A stretch of 64,000 nt of DNA, from positions 62,001 to 126,000 of the forward strand of contig CALSRJ010000004.1 in the NCBI GenBank assembly GCA_943788725.1. Direction: 5' to 3'. The position numbers were made by a program, and so were the translations under genes. The stretch is from an uncultured Flavobacteriales bacterium. GTDB lineage: Bacteria > Bacteroidota > Bacteroidia > Flavobacteriales_G > Salibacteraceae. Below are positions 32,590 to 41,619 of this stretch, one piece after another. The notes beneath the pieces are model-generated. The model was not told the origin of the DNA. It ran no database searches and worked only from the letters and a program-made list of their open reading frames with translations. The number at the start of each line of letters is the position of its first letter. Position 1 is the first letter of the stretch.

Positions 32590-34431
32590 CTACTCTACCG
32601 TTACGCTTTTCGCGAGGTTGCGGGGTTGGTCTACATTGCATCCGCGCATCACGGCGATGTGATAAGACAGCAATTGAAGCGGAACAGACGCAACAAGCGG
32701 GGTGAAAATTTCATCGACTTCTGGAATCTCGATTGTGTAATCCGCCATTTCCTTCACTTTTTCGTCGCCCTCGGTCACGATGGCAATGACCACCCCTTTC
32801 CGCGCTTTGACCTCTTGGATGTTGCTTACCACCTTTTCATAGGATGGACCTTTGGTGGCGATTACCACAACAGGCATTTGCTCATCGATGAGCGCGATAG
32901 GGCCGTGCTTCATCTCGGCTGCAGGATACCCTTCGGCGTGGATGTAGGAAATCTCCTTCAACTTAAGCGCACCTTCCAAGGCCACAGGAAAACAATAACC
33001 TCGTCCTAAGTACAGGAAGTTGCTTGCGTCCTTGAATTTCTCTGAAATCTCTTCTACCAATCTATTGGTCTTTAGCGCTCGCTCTACCTTTTCTGGAATC
33101 GCCTCTAATCCATACAGCAAGCGTTGGTATCGGCTGCGCTCTATGGTGCCTTCTTTGCTTCCGAGCATCAGAGCCAATAGGGTCAGTACCGTCACTTGAG
33201 AAGTAAATGCTTTGGTACTCGCCACTCCGATTTCTGGACCCGCGTGGGTGTAAGATCCGCCGTGCGTAATACGCGCAATAGATGACCCTACTACATTGCA
33301 AACACCTAGGATAGTTGCTCCTCTTGATTTGGCAAGTTCAAGTGCGGCTAAGGTGTCGGCTGTTTCGCCAGATTGTGAAATGGCGATGACCACATCGCGT
33401 TCGGAGATGATGGGGTTTCGATAGCGAAACTCAGAAGCATATTCCACTTCAACAGGAATGCGTGCTAAGTCCTCAATTAAGTATTCACCTACCAAGCCAG
33501 CATGCCAAGAAGTTCCGCAAGCGACGATGATGATCCGTTGTGCATTGATCATCCGTTGCTCGTAGTCTGCTACGCCGCCTAAATGAACCAAGCCTTGCTG
33601 TACGTTCAGTCGGCCACGCATACTGTCGTGAATGCTACGGGGTTGTTCGAAGATCTCTTTTAGCATGAAATGCTCGTAGCCGCTTTTTTCCAATTGCTCG
33701 AGATGCATCTCGAGTTCTTGGATGTACGGAGTTACATCCTGATTTGCCATGGTAAAAAGCTTCAGTTCTTTTCCTGGCTTTATCTCGGCAATTTCACCGT
33801 CTTCTAAGTAGACCACATTTTTCGTGTACTCTACAATGGGTGTTGCATCGGAGGCGACGTAAAAATCGCCTTCGGCTCCAATACCAATAACCAAAGGGCT
33901 GCTCTTTCGAGCGGCAACGAGTGTGTTTGGTTCAGACTTGGACATTACCACGATGGCGTAAGCCCCGATTACTTCGTTCAACGCTTTGCGCACGGCTTCG
34001 CTCAATGAGATACCCTCTTGGCGCTTGATCTCTTCGATCAGGTTGACCAATACTTCCGTATCCGTTTCTGATTGGAAGGTATACCCCCGATTCACCAATT
34101 CCTTTTTGATGCTGTCGTAGTTCTCAATGATGCCGTTATGGATGAGCACCAACTCACCGGACATAGAGGTATGTGGATGTGCATTTTTGTCGTTGGGCTC
34201 GCCATGGGTCGCCCATCGCGTATGTCCAATACCTGAATGCCCAGAAACGTCTCCATCCCCGACATGGTGCTGCAGGTCTGCCACCTTGCCTTTGCACTTG
34301 TGTACAATGATACTTTCATTCGTCAAAGCAACGCCCGCGCTGTCATAGCCGCGATATTCTAAGCGTTGAAGTCCTTTGATGAGAATATCGTATGCTTGTT
34401 TCTGACCCGTATAACCGACAATTCCACACAT
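32590..34431 (-). CDS. glmS: Glutamine--fructose-6-phosphate aminotransferase (isomerizing)
   Basis: 613 residues, full length. N-terminal class II glutaminase with the catalytic Cys right after the start Met (MCGIVGYTGQKQAYD, LEYRGYDSAGVA, THGEPNDKNAHPH), then two SIS sugar-isomerase domains (ACGTSWHAGLVGEYLIED; AISQSGETADTLAALELAK; LEGALKLKEISYIHAEGYPAAEMKHGPIALID). It makes glucosamine 6-phosphate for peptidoglycan and LPS. Follows the DUF4270 gene by 2 bases and ends the operon starting at 36663. Confidence 0.97.
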   Translation of the reverse strand: MCGIVGYTGQKQAYDILIKGLQRLEYRGYDSAGVALTNESIIVHKCKGKVADLQHHVGDGDVSGHSGIGHTRWATHGEPNDKNAHPHTSMSGELVLIHNGIIENYDSIKKELVNRGYTFQSETDTEVLVNLIEEIKRQEGISLSEAVRKALNEVIGAYAIVVMSKSEPNTLVAARKSSPLVIGIGAEGDFYVASDATPIVEYTKNVVYLEDGEIAEIKPGKELKLFTMANQDVTPYIQELEMHLEQLEKSGYEHFMLKEIFEQPRSIHDSMRGRLNVQQGLVHLGGVADYEQRMINAQRIIIVACGTSWHAGLVGEYLIEDLARIPVEVEYASEFRYRNPIISERDVVIAISQSGETADTLAALELAKSRGATILGVCNVVGSSIARITHGGSYTHAGPEIGVASTKAFTSQVTVLTLLALMLGSKEGTIERSRYQRLLYGLEAIPEKVERALKTNRLVEEISEKFKDASNFLYLGRGYCFPVALEGALKLKEISYIHAEGYPAAEMKHGPIALIDEQMPVVVIATKGPSYEKVVSNIQEVKARKGVVIAIVTEGDEKVKEMADYTIEIPEVDEIFTPLVASVPLQLLSYHIAVMRGCNVDQPRNLAKSVTVE

Positions 34432-34433
34432 AG

Positions 34434-35828
34434 TTATTCGCTTATATCTGCATAGTAAACTTCCAGAGCAATATTATCTGATCCTTTCAAGACATTTTGA
34501 CCGCGTACGTTTCCGTTAAGAACAGGAACCTGTGCATTCAACGTAAAACCTAGGTAAATTTCTTCCCCGCGCTGCTGCAGTTCGATCATCTTCTGCAGTT
34601 GTCGGGTAACGTCAAATGTATACGTCTCGTTGGCTTCATCATACACACCGCCATACCGCGTTTGATTGTAAGCAAAGTCTAAGGTCAATGTTTCGATGGT
34701 GTCTTCGGAGGCAGGATCAATTTCGTAATCAAGCAAGTACAGTTGATTTGAGTACGGAAGCCCCTCGGGTTGCGATTCGTCCGTCTGGAACACTAATTGG
34801 GCCCGGTGAATGGCTGCATCTGTTTGCTCGATGAAACGTTCGATGTGAGGCACTTCAATCTTCGCTTTCACACCGGACATGCCCTGAACGTAGATTTTAT
34901 CGGCTTGCGTTGCACTTGCCATTGCCTGCTCTACCGCGCTTCCTGCATAGTCTAAATCAAACTTATTGAAGCGAGTATTGGAACTCAAAACGTTGTAGTC
35001 AAGCGTCTCGTAAATGACCGTATCAGGATTGTCCTCTGGGACATAGCTGTACTTCAATTGGAGGCCTGCTGATCCACTGGCGATGTCAATGTTGTACAAC
35101 GCACCTTTGGCAGAGGGGTCGGCATACTGAGGAACGATGGCCAGTCCACCGAAGAAGTCAAGAAAGGATGAGGAAGTGGAGTAGCTTGTACCAATCCCTT
35201 GGAGCAAATAAGACCCAAGATCTTTGGACAAAGCAATCTTTACACCCTCAAATACCACATCGTTGGAATCGTTCGGATCCAATACATAGAGGGCAGCCAG
35301 CTCTTCTTTAGATGCATAAGCGATCGTTTCTGACCCTACGGGAAGATCATCGAGGCGAAAGGACCGATCGGATGTATAGGCGCTGTCAATGATCATCAAC
35401 TCTTCAATCTGATAAATGGCCAGTGTTAGGCTGTCTGTGAGGTCTCCGTAAGCGTTGATAGGGAATACAGTAAGGGTAAGCTCCTCTACGGTATACTCAG
35501 AGGAAGGCAGCTCGAGAAAAATGTTTTCTGATTCCAACGCGAAGTTCATCAAGAGACTGGCTTCGGCTTTTCCAAAGACATCGTTTTGGATGCGTCCTGC
35601 GAAATTTTGAAAGCGGGTCGACCCCTGGGGGTCAAGGAGGATGGTGCGTGCCTCAAGGCTGAACGTGTCGACCAAGGTCAACGAATCGAGGTATCCGTCT
35701 GGTTGAACCTCAGGGCCGATCAATGCATTTTTCTTGCATCCGATCAAGACCGAGACTAGTCCGAAAAAAACAACGGCTCGCCAAGAGGCAAACCGTCGAA
35801 TGTTGTTACGTAGAGGTATATTTTTCAC
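34434..35828 (-). CDS. DUF4270 family lipoprotein
   Basis: 464 residues. An Arg-rich N-terminus and hydrophobic segment (RAVVFFGLVSVLIGC-KK) end in a lipobox Cys. The mature part matches DUF4270 (GPEVQPDG...LVDTFSLEARTILLDPQGSTRFQNFAGRIQNDVFGKAEASLL), an all-beta Bacteroidota envelope protein of unknown role. Its place between a glycogen-synthase-like gene and glmS recurs in Flavobacteriia, so a link to envelope polysaccharide is likely. 4-bp gap to the upstream gene. Confidence 0.88.
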   Translation of the reverse strand: MKNIPLRNNIRRFASWRAVVFFGLVSVLIGCKKNALIGPEVQPDGYLDSLTLVDTFSLEARTILLDPQGSTRFQNFAGRIQNDVFGKAEASLLMNFALESENIFLELPSSEYTVEELTLTVFPINAYGDLTDSLTLAIYQIEELMIIDSAYTSDRSFRLDDLPVGSETIAYASKEELAALYVLDPNDSNDVVFEGVKIALSKDLGSYLLQGIGTSYSTSSSFLDFFGGLAIVPQYADPSAKGALYNIDIASGSAGLQLKYSYVPEDNPDTVIYETLDYNVLSSNTRFNKFDLDYAGSAVEQAMASATQADKIYVQGMSGVKAKIEVPHIERFIEQTDAAIHRAQLVFQTDESQPEGLPYSNQLYLLDYEIDPASEDTIETLTLDFAYNQTRYGGVYDEANETYTFDVTRQLQKMIELQQRGEEIYLGFTLNAQVPVLNGNVRGQNVLKGSDNIALEVYYADISE

Positions 35829-35832
35829 TCCC

Positions 35833-36663
35833 TTATTCTGCGATCACTGAGTTTTCTTCCATGACCCTGGTGTAGAAATCATCGAATACGCTCATTAGGT
35901 TTTCTTCAGGTTGTGCATCGAGCACAGGCTTGCCTAACGTCTCTACGTATGACTTTATATCATCGCTGACGTACTCAGATCCGTAGACGATGGCGTCTGA
36001 ATACTTAGCAGCAAGCTTCACCCAATTATCATACGTTGGATCCTGCATGATCTCGATGTCTTCTCCCTCGATGCCATCGTACTTCAATTTTTCAATGAAG
36101 CGTGGGTCTAACTTTTCTTCAAAGTCTTCATCGTAAATCGAAAACACCACCTTGGCGTCGCCAAAGAGTGGATCATCGGTATAAAATGTCTTTTGATAGA
36201 TAGCCATCAGAGCGCTGAACCATCCATGGCAATGTATGATTTCTGGCATCCAACCGAGCTTCTTTACCGTTTCAAATACCCCGCGGCAAAAGAAGATGGA
36301 ACGCTCATCGTTGTCCTCAAAGAAATTCTCCTCATCATCGAAGAAGGTATGCTTGCGCTTGAAGTACTCTTCGTTGTCAATGAAGTACACCTGCATCCTA
36401 GTAGGTTGGATCGAAGCAACCTTGATGATCAAGGGGTGATCCGTATCATCAACGATCAAGTTCATTCCCGAAAGCCGAATCACTTCATGCAACTGGTGAC
36501 GACGCTCGTTTACACAGCCGAAGCGGGGCATAAACAATCGGATCTCTTTGCCGAAATCTTGAGCCTCCTGCGGTAGCTGGCGGCCCATGTAAGACATGTA
36601 ATTTTCAGGAAGGTAGGGGTTGATCTCGTGGGAAACGTACAGAACGCGGTCGTAATTACTCAT
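35833..36663 (-). CDS. Glycogen/starch synthase-like protein, N-terminal GT5 domain only
   Basis: 276 residues from the ATG at 36663 (MSNYDRVLYVSHEINPYLPENYM); the frame is open to 36717 but the 18 extra residues precede the promoter. It has the N-terminal Rossmann-like domain of glycogen/starch synthases (RLFMPRFGCVNERRHQLHEVIRL, HCHGWFSALMAIYQKTFY) but lacks the C-terminal GT-B half that binds ADP-glucose, so it is probably not an active synthase alone. Such stand-alone halves sit between panC and DUF4270 genes in many Flavobacteriia. Confidence 0.85.
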   Translation of the reverse strand: MSNYDRVLYVSHEINPYLPENYMSYMGRQLPQEAQDFGKEIRLFMPRFGCVNERRHQLHEVIRLSGMNLIVDDTDHPLIIKVASIQPTRMQVYFIDNEEYFKRKHTFFDDEENFFEDNDERSIFFCRGVFETVKKLGWMPEIIHCHGWFSALMAIYQKTFYTDDPLFGDAKVVFSIYDEDFEEKLDPRFIEKLKYDGIEGEDIEIMQDPTYDNWVKLAAKYSDAIVYGSEYVSDDIKSYVETLGKPVLDAQPEENLMSVFDDFYTRVMEENSVIAE

Positions 36664-36714
36664 AAATTCATCCTTGGTTTTAAGAAAAGAACTCTCCTCG
36701 GAGAAAAAGTCTTG

Positions 36715-36745
36715 CAAATTTACGCAAATTGCGGCTTCGCGTCAA
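36715..36745 (-). promoter_or_regulatory. Promoter of the glycogen synthase-like/DUF4270/glmS operon
   Basis: On the minus strand a TTG (36745-36743) and TAAATTTG (36722-36715) are separated by 20 bases, a textbook Bacteroidota -33/-7 promoter, 51 bases upstream of the ATG at 36663. Confidence 0.7.
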
Positions 36746-36765
36746 TAAGAAGCTGTCTTTGTACA

Positions 36766-37602
36766 ATGTTCATAGCCAAGACCAAACAAGAGATCGATCA
36801 ATTCACTCCTCGTGACCGAAAGGTGGGATTTGTTCCTACAATGGGCGCGCTGCATGAAGGGCACGCATCCTTGGTTACGGCGTCCAAGCTTGATGGGCAC
36901 TTTACCGTTGCCAGCATATTCGTGAATCCGACACAGTTCAACGACCCAAAAGACTTTGAGAAGTATCCGGTTGATACCGAGCGCGACCTTGAGGCTTTGG
37001 AAGCCGCCGGATGTGATCTGGTGTTTTTGCCTACACGATCGGAGATCTATCCCTCCGGGACTGATTTGGAGCGCTACATCCACGATTTTGGGGCCTTGGA
37101 AAACAGACTCGAAGGTGCGTTTCGACCTGGCCATTTTCGGGGAGTGGGTCAAGTAGTACACATCCTCTTCGAGGCGGTGCGGCCCGATGTGGCATATTTT
37201 GGGGAGAAAGATTTTCAACAATTACAGGTCATTAAGCAGCTCGTCAAACAACTGAACTCAGCAATAGAGATCAAGGGAATGCCAACCGTGCGAGAGCCCG
37301 ACGGGCTGGCGATGAGTTCGAGAAACCGAAGACTTACTCCGACGCAAAGAACCGCGAGTACATTGTTGTACCAAGCCTTATCACGGGCCGCGCAAGTACT
37401 TGTTGAACAGGGGGTGGATGCCGCCAGAGAGCAAGTGAAACGCTCGTTTGAAGGCAATGCACACTTGCGCCTAGAATACTTTGACATCATTGACCCAGTC
37501 ACCTTTTTACCAAGGAAAGAAGGCGATTCAGGAACCCATCATGCGGTCATAGCTGCTTATGCGGGAGACGTTAGGTTAATTGATAATTTGAGACTTGATT
37601 AA
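36766..37602 (+). CDS. panC: Pantoate--beta-alanine ligase
   Basis: 278 residues from the ATG at 36766 (MFIAKTKQEIDQFT); the frame is open upstream to 36628 but that part overlaps the divergent operon's leader. It makes pantothenate from pantoate, beta-alanine and ATP. Family motifs seen are GFVPTMGALHEGHASLV (HxGH), FVNPTQFNDPKDFEKYP, YFGEKDFQQLQVI and MSSRNRRLTPTQR. Confidence 0.96.
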   Translation: MFIAKTKQEIDQFTPRDRKVGFVPTMGALHEGHASLVTASKLDGHFTVASIFVNPTQFNDPKDFEKYPVDTERDLEALEAAGCDLVFLPTRSEIYPSGTDLERYIHDFGALENRLEGAFRPGHFRGVGQVVHILFEAVRPDVAYFGEKDFQQLQVIKQLVKQLNSAIEIKGMPTVREPDGLAMSSRNRRLTPTQRTASTLLYQALSRAAQVLVEQGVDAAREQVKRSFEGNAHLRLEYFDIIDPVTFLPRKEGDSGTHHAVIAAYAGDVRLIDNLRLD

Positions 37603-37653
37603 ATCGCTCGCGAAGGCTAACCTTTGTATGGCAACACAACGCGCGGTGAATAC

Positions 37654-38331
37654 ATGGAATTAACATCCGCCATTCAACATAAGATCCTCCGGATCAAAGA
37701 CCACGTTCAGGAATTCCGGAACGAGGGGAGAACATTCTTTGCTAGCTCCTCCTTTCAAACCCACAGTTTACCGATGTTGCATGTTCTCAGCCGCATTGCA
37801 CCTGAGATGCCTGTCTACTTTATTCAAACAGGATTTCATTTTCCGGAGACGCTAAAATTCAGGGATCATATCGCTGGGGCATTTGGATTGAATCTAGTAA
37901 ACGTCGAAAGCCACGTTCCGAAGGTCCAGCAGCGCGATGCCAAGGGGAAATTCTTCTTCACTTCAGATCCAGATTTTTGTTGCTTCCTCAACAAAACCCA
38001 ACCGATGCAGCCCCTATTGGAACGCTTCGATATTTGGGTCAATGGGGTCAGGGCAGATCAAAATGCCAATCGCAAGGCACTGCAGGAGTTTGAACACACT
38101 CCCCAAGGCGGATCCAGATACCACCCTATGTTGGATTGGTCCAAACAAGAAATTTGGCAGTACATTTCAGTGATGGAATTACCCCGGCATCCATTGGATG
38201 CGGAGGGCTATGTGAGTATCGGATGTGAGCCTTGCACCGTGAAACCGAGCATTGGAGATGAACGAGGAGGGCGGTGGTTGGGACAGAGTAAGAATGAGTG
38301 TGGTCTGCACACCGAATTAGTAAGCAAATAA
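37654..38331 (+). CDS. cysH: Adenylylsulfate/PAPS reductase, 4Fe-4S type
   Basis: 225 residues from the ATG at 37654 (MELTSAIQHKIL); an ATG at 37624 would add ten residues. It reduces APS or PAPS to sulfite with thioredoxin. Seen: the PAPS-reductase P-loop-like FASSSFQTHSLP, FIQTGFHFPET, the Cys pair in DFCCFLNKTQP, and a C-terminal GCEPCTVKPSIGDERGGRW followed by NECGLH. CC...CxxC plus ECGLH matches the [4Fe-4S] (APS-type) clade (family knowledge). No ATP sulfurylase lies nearby. Confidence 0.93.
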   Translation: MELTSAIQHKILRIKDHVQEFRNEGRTFFASSSFQTHSLPMLHVLSRIAPEMPVYFIQTGFHFPETLKFRDHIAGAFGLNLVNVESHVPKVQQRDAKGKFFFTSDPDFCCFLNKTQPMQPLLERFDIWVNGVRADQNANRKALQEFEHTPQGGSRYHPMLDWSKQEIWQYISVMELPRHPLDAEGYVSIGCEPCTVKPSIGDERGGRWLGQSKNECGLHTELVSK

Positions 38332-38349
38332 GTTAGGTGCATTAGAGTA

Positions 38350-39254
38350 TTGATTACAGGTGGAGCGGGTACATCGGCACTGCGCTGTGTCAAGCATTGT
38401 TAGCAGATCCTTCCATTGAGCGCGTCACGATCTATGACAACCTGAGCCGACACAATTACAATGCCTTCATCGGCACCTTGAAACTGGACCATCGCTTCCA
38501 CTTCATTGAAGGAGATATCCTCGACAGTAGAAACCTTCGTAAGGCAGTGCGAAACGCCGACGCGGTATTTCACCTGGCGGCAAAAGTGACCACCCCTTTT
38601 GCGGATCAAGACGCCCATCTATTTGAGCAAGTAAACCATTGGGGAACGGCAGAGGTGACCTATGCCGTAGAAGAGAGTGACGTGCAGCGATTGGTGTACC
38701 TGAGCTCCGTCTCGGTCTATGGGTCGGGCGAAGAACGAAAAGCTCTAGGCGTACAGTTGAACCCGAAAACGTTTTATGGCATTTCTAAAATGCGTGGTGA
38801 AGAGCACGTGCGCAGATTGGAAGACAAGGTGAAAACGCACATCGTCCGGTGTGGAAATGTGTATGGGTACAACAAGAGTATGCGCTTCGATGCCGTCATC
38901 AACAAGTTACTCTTCGAGGCCAATTTCCACGGAACCATCAATGTCCATGGAAGCGGAGAGCAGCATCGACCTTTTATCTTCATCGATACGGTCAGCCGAC
39001 ACTTGCACACGATACTAAAGGATCAAAGTGCAACGGGCACCATCAACTTGGTAGAGCACAATTACAGCATCAACGACATCGTAGAAGTGCTGAAGGAGCT
39101 GTATCCTGAAATGGAGATGATCTTTATCAACAACAACATGAAGTTGAGGGAGCTTAAAGTAGACACCTCCACAGGGAATTTGGCTGATCCTGCAGAAGGA
39201 CTGGCTGTGTTGAGGGATCGACTGGCTTCGTTCAAGAAGGAGTTCACCTTCTGA
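38350..39254 (+). CDS. NAD-dependent sugar epimerase/dehydratase; frameshifted at its NAD motif
   Basis: The frame open to 39254 starts at about 38397 with LADPSIERVTIYDNLSR, too late for this fold. Just upstream in another frame (from TTG 38350, or ATT 38341) is LITGGAG, and adding one T near 38368-38371 gives LITGGAGYIGTALCQALLADP, the TGxxGxxG NAD-binding motif. So one missing base splits the N-terminus. Restored protein about 302 residues. SDR features: HLAAKVTT, YLSSVSVYGSGEE with Ser, YGISKMRGEEH (YxxxK), and GNVYGYN. It probably modifies a nucleotide sugar for envelope glycans. Substrate unknown. Confidence 0.82.
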
Positions 39255-40286
39255 TTACCACTTCACAACTACCTTTCCGATGGAGCCCCGACTCTCCAAA
39301 CGCGCATGCGCTTGACCCAGCTCATTGGCGTTGAATACAGAATCCACCGTGGGTTTCAGGATGCCTTGTCGGTAGTGCGTGTACACTTCTTCGAGCGCTT
39401 CTTGCACATAGTTGGGTTTATTCTGTCCCAGCCTGAGCATGTTGACACCAATTACGCCTTTTGATTTCATAAGCAAGGCGATTGGGTGGAAGAACCCAAA
39501 TCCTAATCCGATCTTCAATTTATCTAGAAAATTGCCCTCAGTGGAACTCCAGTCGCTGGCTCCAAATGTGATAATACGCCCACCCGATCCTAGAAGTCCG
39601 AGGGTTCGTTTGAAGTTTTTGCCCCCAATTGGGTCAAAGGCCACGTCGATTCGATCCTCACCACACAGTCTCTCCACTTCCTTGACAAAATCTTTCTCCC
39701 TATAGTTGATAGGATGATCTACCCCTTGAGAGATGAGATAGTCCATCTTTTCAGGCCGACTTGCAGTGCCGAATACTTCGCAGCCTTTCCATTTTGCAAT
39801 CTGGACTAACGCAGTTCCCACTCCCCCTGCTGCAGCATGCACCAAGACCTTATCGCCTGGTTTCAAGTTGATCATATGACACGCTGCCATCCACGCAGTG
39901 CAATATTGAGTAGCCAGTGCCGTAGCTTCAGCAGGGTTTGTTCCAGCATCAAGGCGAATGGCTCCTGCTCCCTGTGTCTTGGCGTATTCTGCGTACCCAC
40001 CAAAAGGGGTAAGAGCCAAGACCAAATCACCCATTTGAACATGACTAACCTCGGACCCTACTTCCACGACCTCACCGACAACCTCATACCCAAGGACAAC
40101 AGGCAAGGCAGGTCGGTCTGCATACATTCCACGACGCGACATCACATCCGCATAGTTTAGTCCAAAATGGCTCACTTTGATTACTATTTCGTCGGGGTTG
40201 GCCTTAGGAATAGGTCTTTCTTCAAGTTCGAAAGCGTTTCCTGGGTCTCCCTTCCTTACATCTTTCGTCAGTACCAGTGCTTTCAT
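39255..40286 (-). CDS. Zinc-type alcohol dehydrogenase-like / quinone oxidoreductase
   Basis: 343 residues, MDR superfamily. Seen: N-terminal ERPIPKANPDEIVIKVSHFGLNYADVMSRRGMY (quinone oxidoreductase type, no catalytic zinc Cys), GYEVVGEVVEVG, and the NADPH-binding Rossmann motif VHAAAGGVGTALVQIAKWKGCEVFGTAS. It would reduce quinones or enals with NADPH in the cytosol. The start overlaps the rsmI stop by ATGA, and its stop lies next to the converging epimerase. Probably the last gene of the five-gene operon beginning at 43609. Confidence 0.88.
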   Translation of the reverse strand: MKALVLTKDVRKGDPGNAFELEERPIPKANPDEIVIKVSHFGLNYADVMSRRGMYADRPALPVVLGYEVVGEVVEVGSEVSHVQMGDLVLALTPFGGYAEYAKTQGAGAIRLDAGTNPAEATALATQYCTAWMAACHMINLKPGDKVLVHAAAGGVGTALVQIAKWKGCEVFGTASRPEKMDYLISQGVDHPINYREKDFVKEVERLCGEDRIDVAFDPIGGKNFKRTLGLLGSGGRIITFGASDWSSTEGNFLDKLKIGLGFGFFHPIALLMKSKGVIGVNMLRLGQNKPNYVQEALEEVYTHYRQGILKPTVDSVFNANELGQAHARLESRGSIGKVVVKW

Positions 40287-40981
40287 TCCTTTTTTCGTTT
40301 TTCTGCGTGATGCGTTCCTTCAATGACCAACACGATTTCCCCTTTATACGCATTGGTTTCGCCCAAAGCATGTAGCTCCTGGAGGGTGCCGCGGTGATAT
40401 GACTCGTAAACTTTGGTCAACTCCCGCGCAACACAAGCCCTTCGCTCACTTCCGAAAACTTCTACGGCTTCTTTAAGCGCTTTTTGTATCCGGTGGGGCG
40501 ACTCATACATCACCATAGTGTGTTGAATATCAGTTAGATCTCTCCAAAAGGTCTGCCTACCTTTCTTCTGGGGTGGGAAACCCAGGTAGAGATATTTCTC
40601 ACAAGGGAGTCCAGAGCCAACAATGGCGGGGATGATAGCGGTTGCACCAGGTAAAACTTCTACACGGATGTCTCGTTCAATGCAGGCCCTAACCAAGAGA
40701 TATCCAGGGTCACTTATGCCAGGTGTACCCGCATCTGTTACCAAAGCCATGTTGGTTCCGCCGATCAATTGATCTATTAAGCGTTCTGTGACTTTGTGCT
40801 CGTTGTGTTGGTGGAAGGGACTCAGCTTGTTTTCAACGCCTATATGCTGCAAGAGCTTGCCTGAGTGCCTAGTGTCTTCGCAGAGAATGAGGTCAACCGT
40901 TTTCAAGACCTTAACAGCCCGCATGGTGATGTCGTCTAGGTTGCCAATTGGCGTGGGGACCAGGGTGAGAATTCCGCTCAT
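40283..40981 (-). CDS. rsmI: 16S rRNA (cytidine-2'-O)-methyltransferase
   Basis: 232 residues from the ATG at 40981 (MSGILTLVPTPIGNLDDITMRA); upstream in-frame codons reach 41029 but overlap the phosphatase gene. It methylates C1402 of 16S rRNA. Seen: the N-terminal TPIGNLDDITMRAV, LCEDTRHSGKLL, LVTDAGTPGISDPGYLLVRACI and the FWRDL...YESPHRIQKAL region. Overlaps its neighbours on both sides by 4 bases. Confidence 0.95.
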   Translation of the reverse strand: MSGILTLVPTPIGNLDDITMRAVKVLKTVDLILCEDTRHSGKLLQHIGVENKLSPFHQHNEHKVTERLIDQLIGGTNMALVTDAGTPGISDPGYLLVRACIERDIRVEVLPGATAIIPAIVGSGLPCEKYLYLGFPPQKKGRQTFWRDLTDIQHTMVMYESPHRIQKALKEAVEVFGSERRACVARELTKVYESYHRGTLQELHALGETNAYKGEIVLVIEGTHHAEKRKKE

Positions 40982-41619
40982 AGCACGTCTTTCAATTGAG
41001 GAAAACAGCGCAAGTATTCTCGCACGCAACCATGGCCACCCTTCGAACGAAGTACGAAATGCGCGGCTTCTTTTATGGGTTGGGTAGCATCAGACGGACA
41101 GGCAGCAATGCGCGCTTTACCGAACATCTCAAGGTCGTTGATATCGTCCCCGATATACCCGACTTCATTCCATGACAGGCCCAATGTATCCAGCCATCCA
41201 GCAGCAACATTCAGTTTCGGATCTGTGCCGACATACACGTGCTCAATTCCGAACATCGCGGCTCTATGCTGAATGATGGATTGATTTACCCCGGAGGAGA
41301 TGATGCCAAAGGTGATGCCCTTTTTCATGGCGTGTTTGATGGCCATTCCATCCTTCGTATCAAAGCGCTTGAATTCATCACCGCTTTCGGTGTAGAACAT
41401 GCCTCCTTCTGTCAATACACCGTCCACATCCAAGAAGACAAAGCGAAGATCTTCCCAAGGAAGATTCGTGTATTGCATGTTCCATAGTAAAAGCACATCC
41501 AGGCCAATGCCGAGTCGTTCAGCTAGCGCTTCCAGCTCATAGAGGGTTGGGTTTTCGCTGAGCTCAAGCCCAGGGTCCAAGCTTTTCAAGTGGGCAATAT
41601 TCTCTTTAAGGTAGCTCAT
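40978..41619 (-). CDS. KdsC-like HAD phosphatase with N-terminal helical extension
   Basis: 213 residues; the HAD core of KdsC (3-deoxy-manno-octulosonate 8-phosphate phosphatase) is normally about 170-190. Core motifs: FVFLDVDGVLTEGG (nucleophile Asp), FDTKDGMAIKHAMKKG, IISSG and GYIGDDINDLEMF. The 50 or so residues before it contain NPTLYELEALAERLGIGLDVLL, which resembles the last helices of an XRE-type HTH or a helical oligomerisation tail. It hydrolyses a phosphosugar acid such as Kdo 8-phosphate (family knowledge). Overlaps the DAHP synthase gene by ATGA. Confidence 0.85.
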   Translation of the reverse strand: MSYLKENIAHLKSLDPGLELSENPTLYELEALAERLGIGLDVLLLWNMQYTNLPWEDLRFVFLDVDGVLTEGGMFYTESGDEFKRFDTKDGMAIKHAMKKGITFGIISSGVNQSIIQHRAAMFGIEHVYVGTDPKLNVAAGWLDTLGLSWNEVGYIGDDINDLEMFGKARIAACPSDATQPIKEAAHFVLRSKGGHGCVREYLRCFPQLKDVL

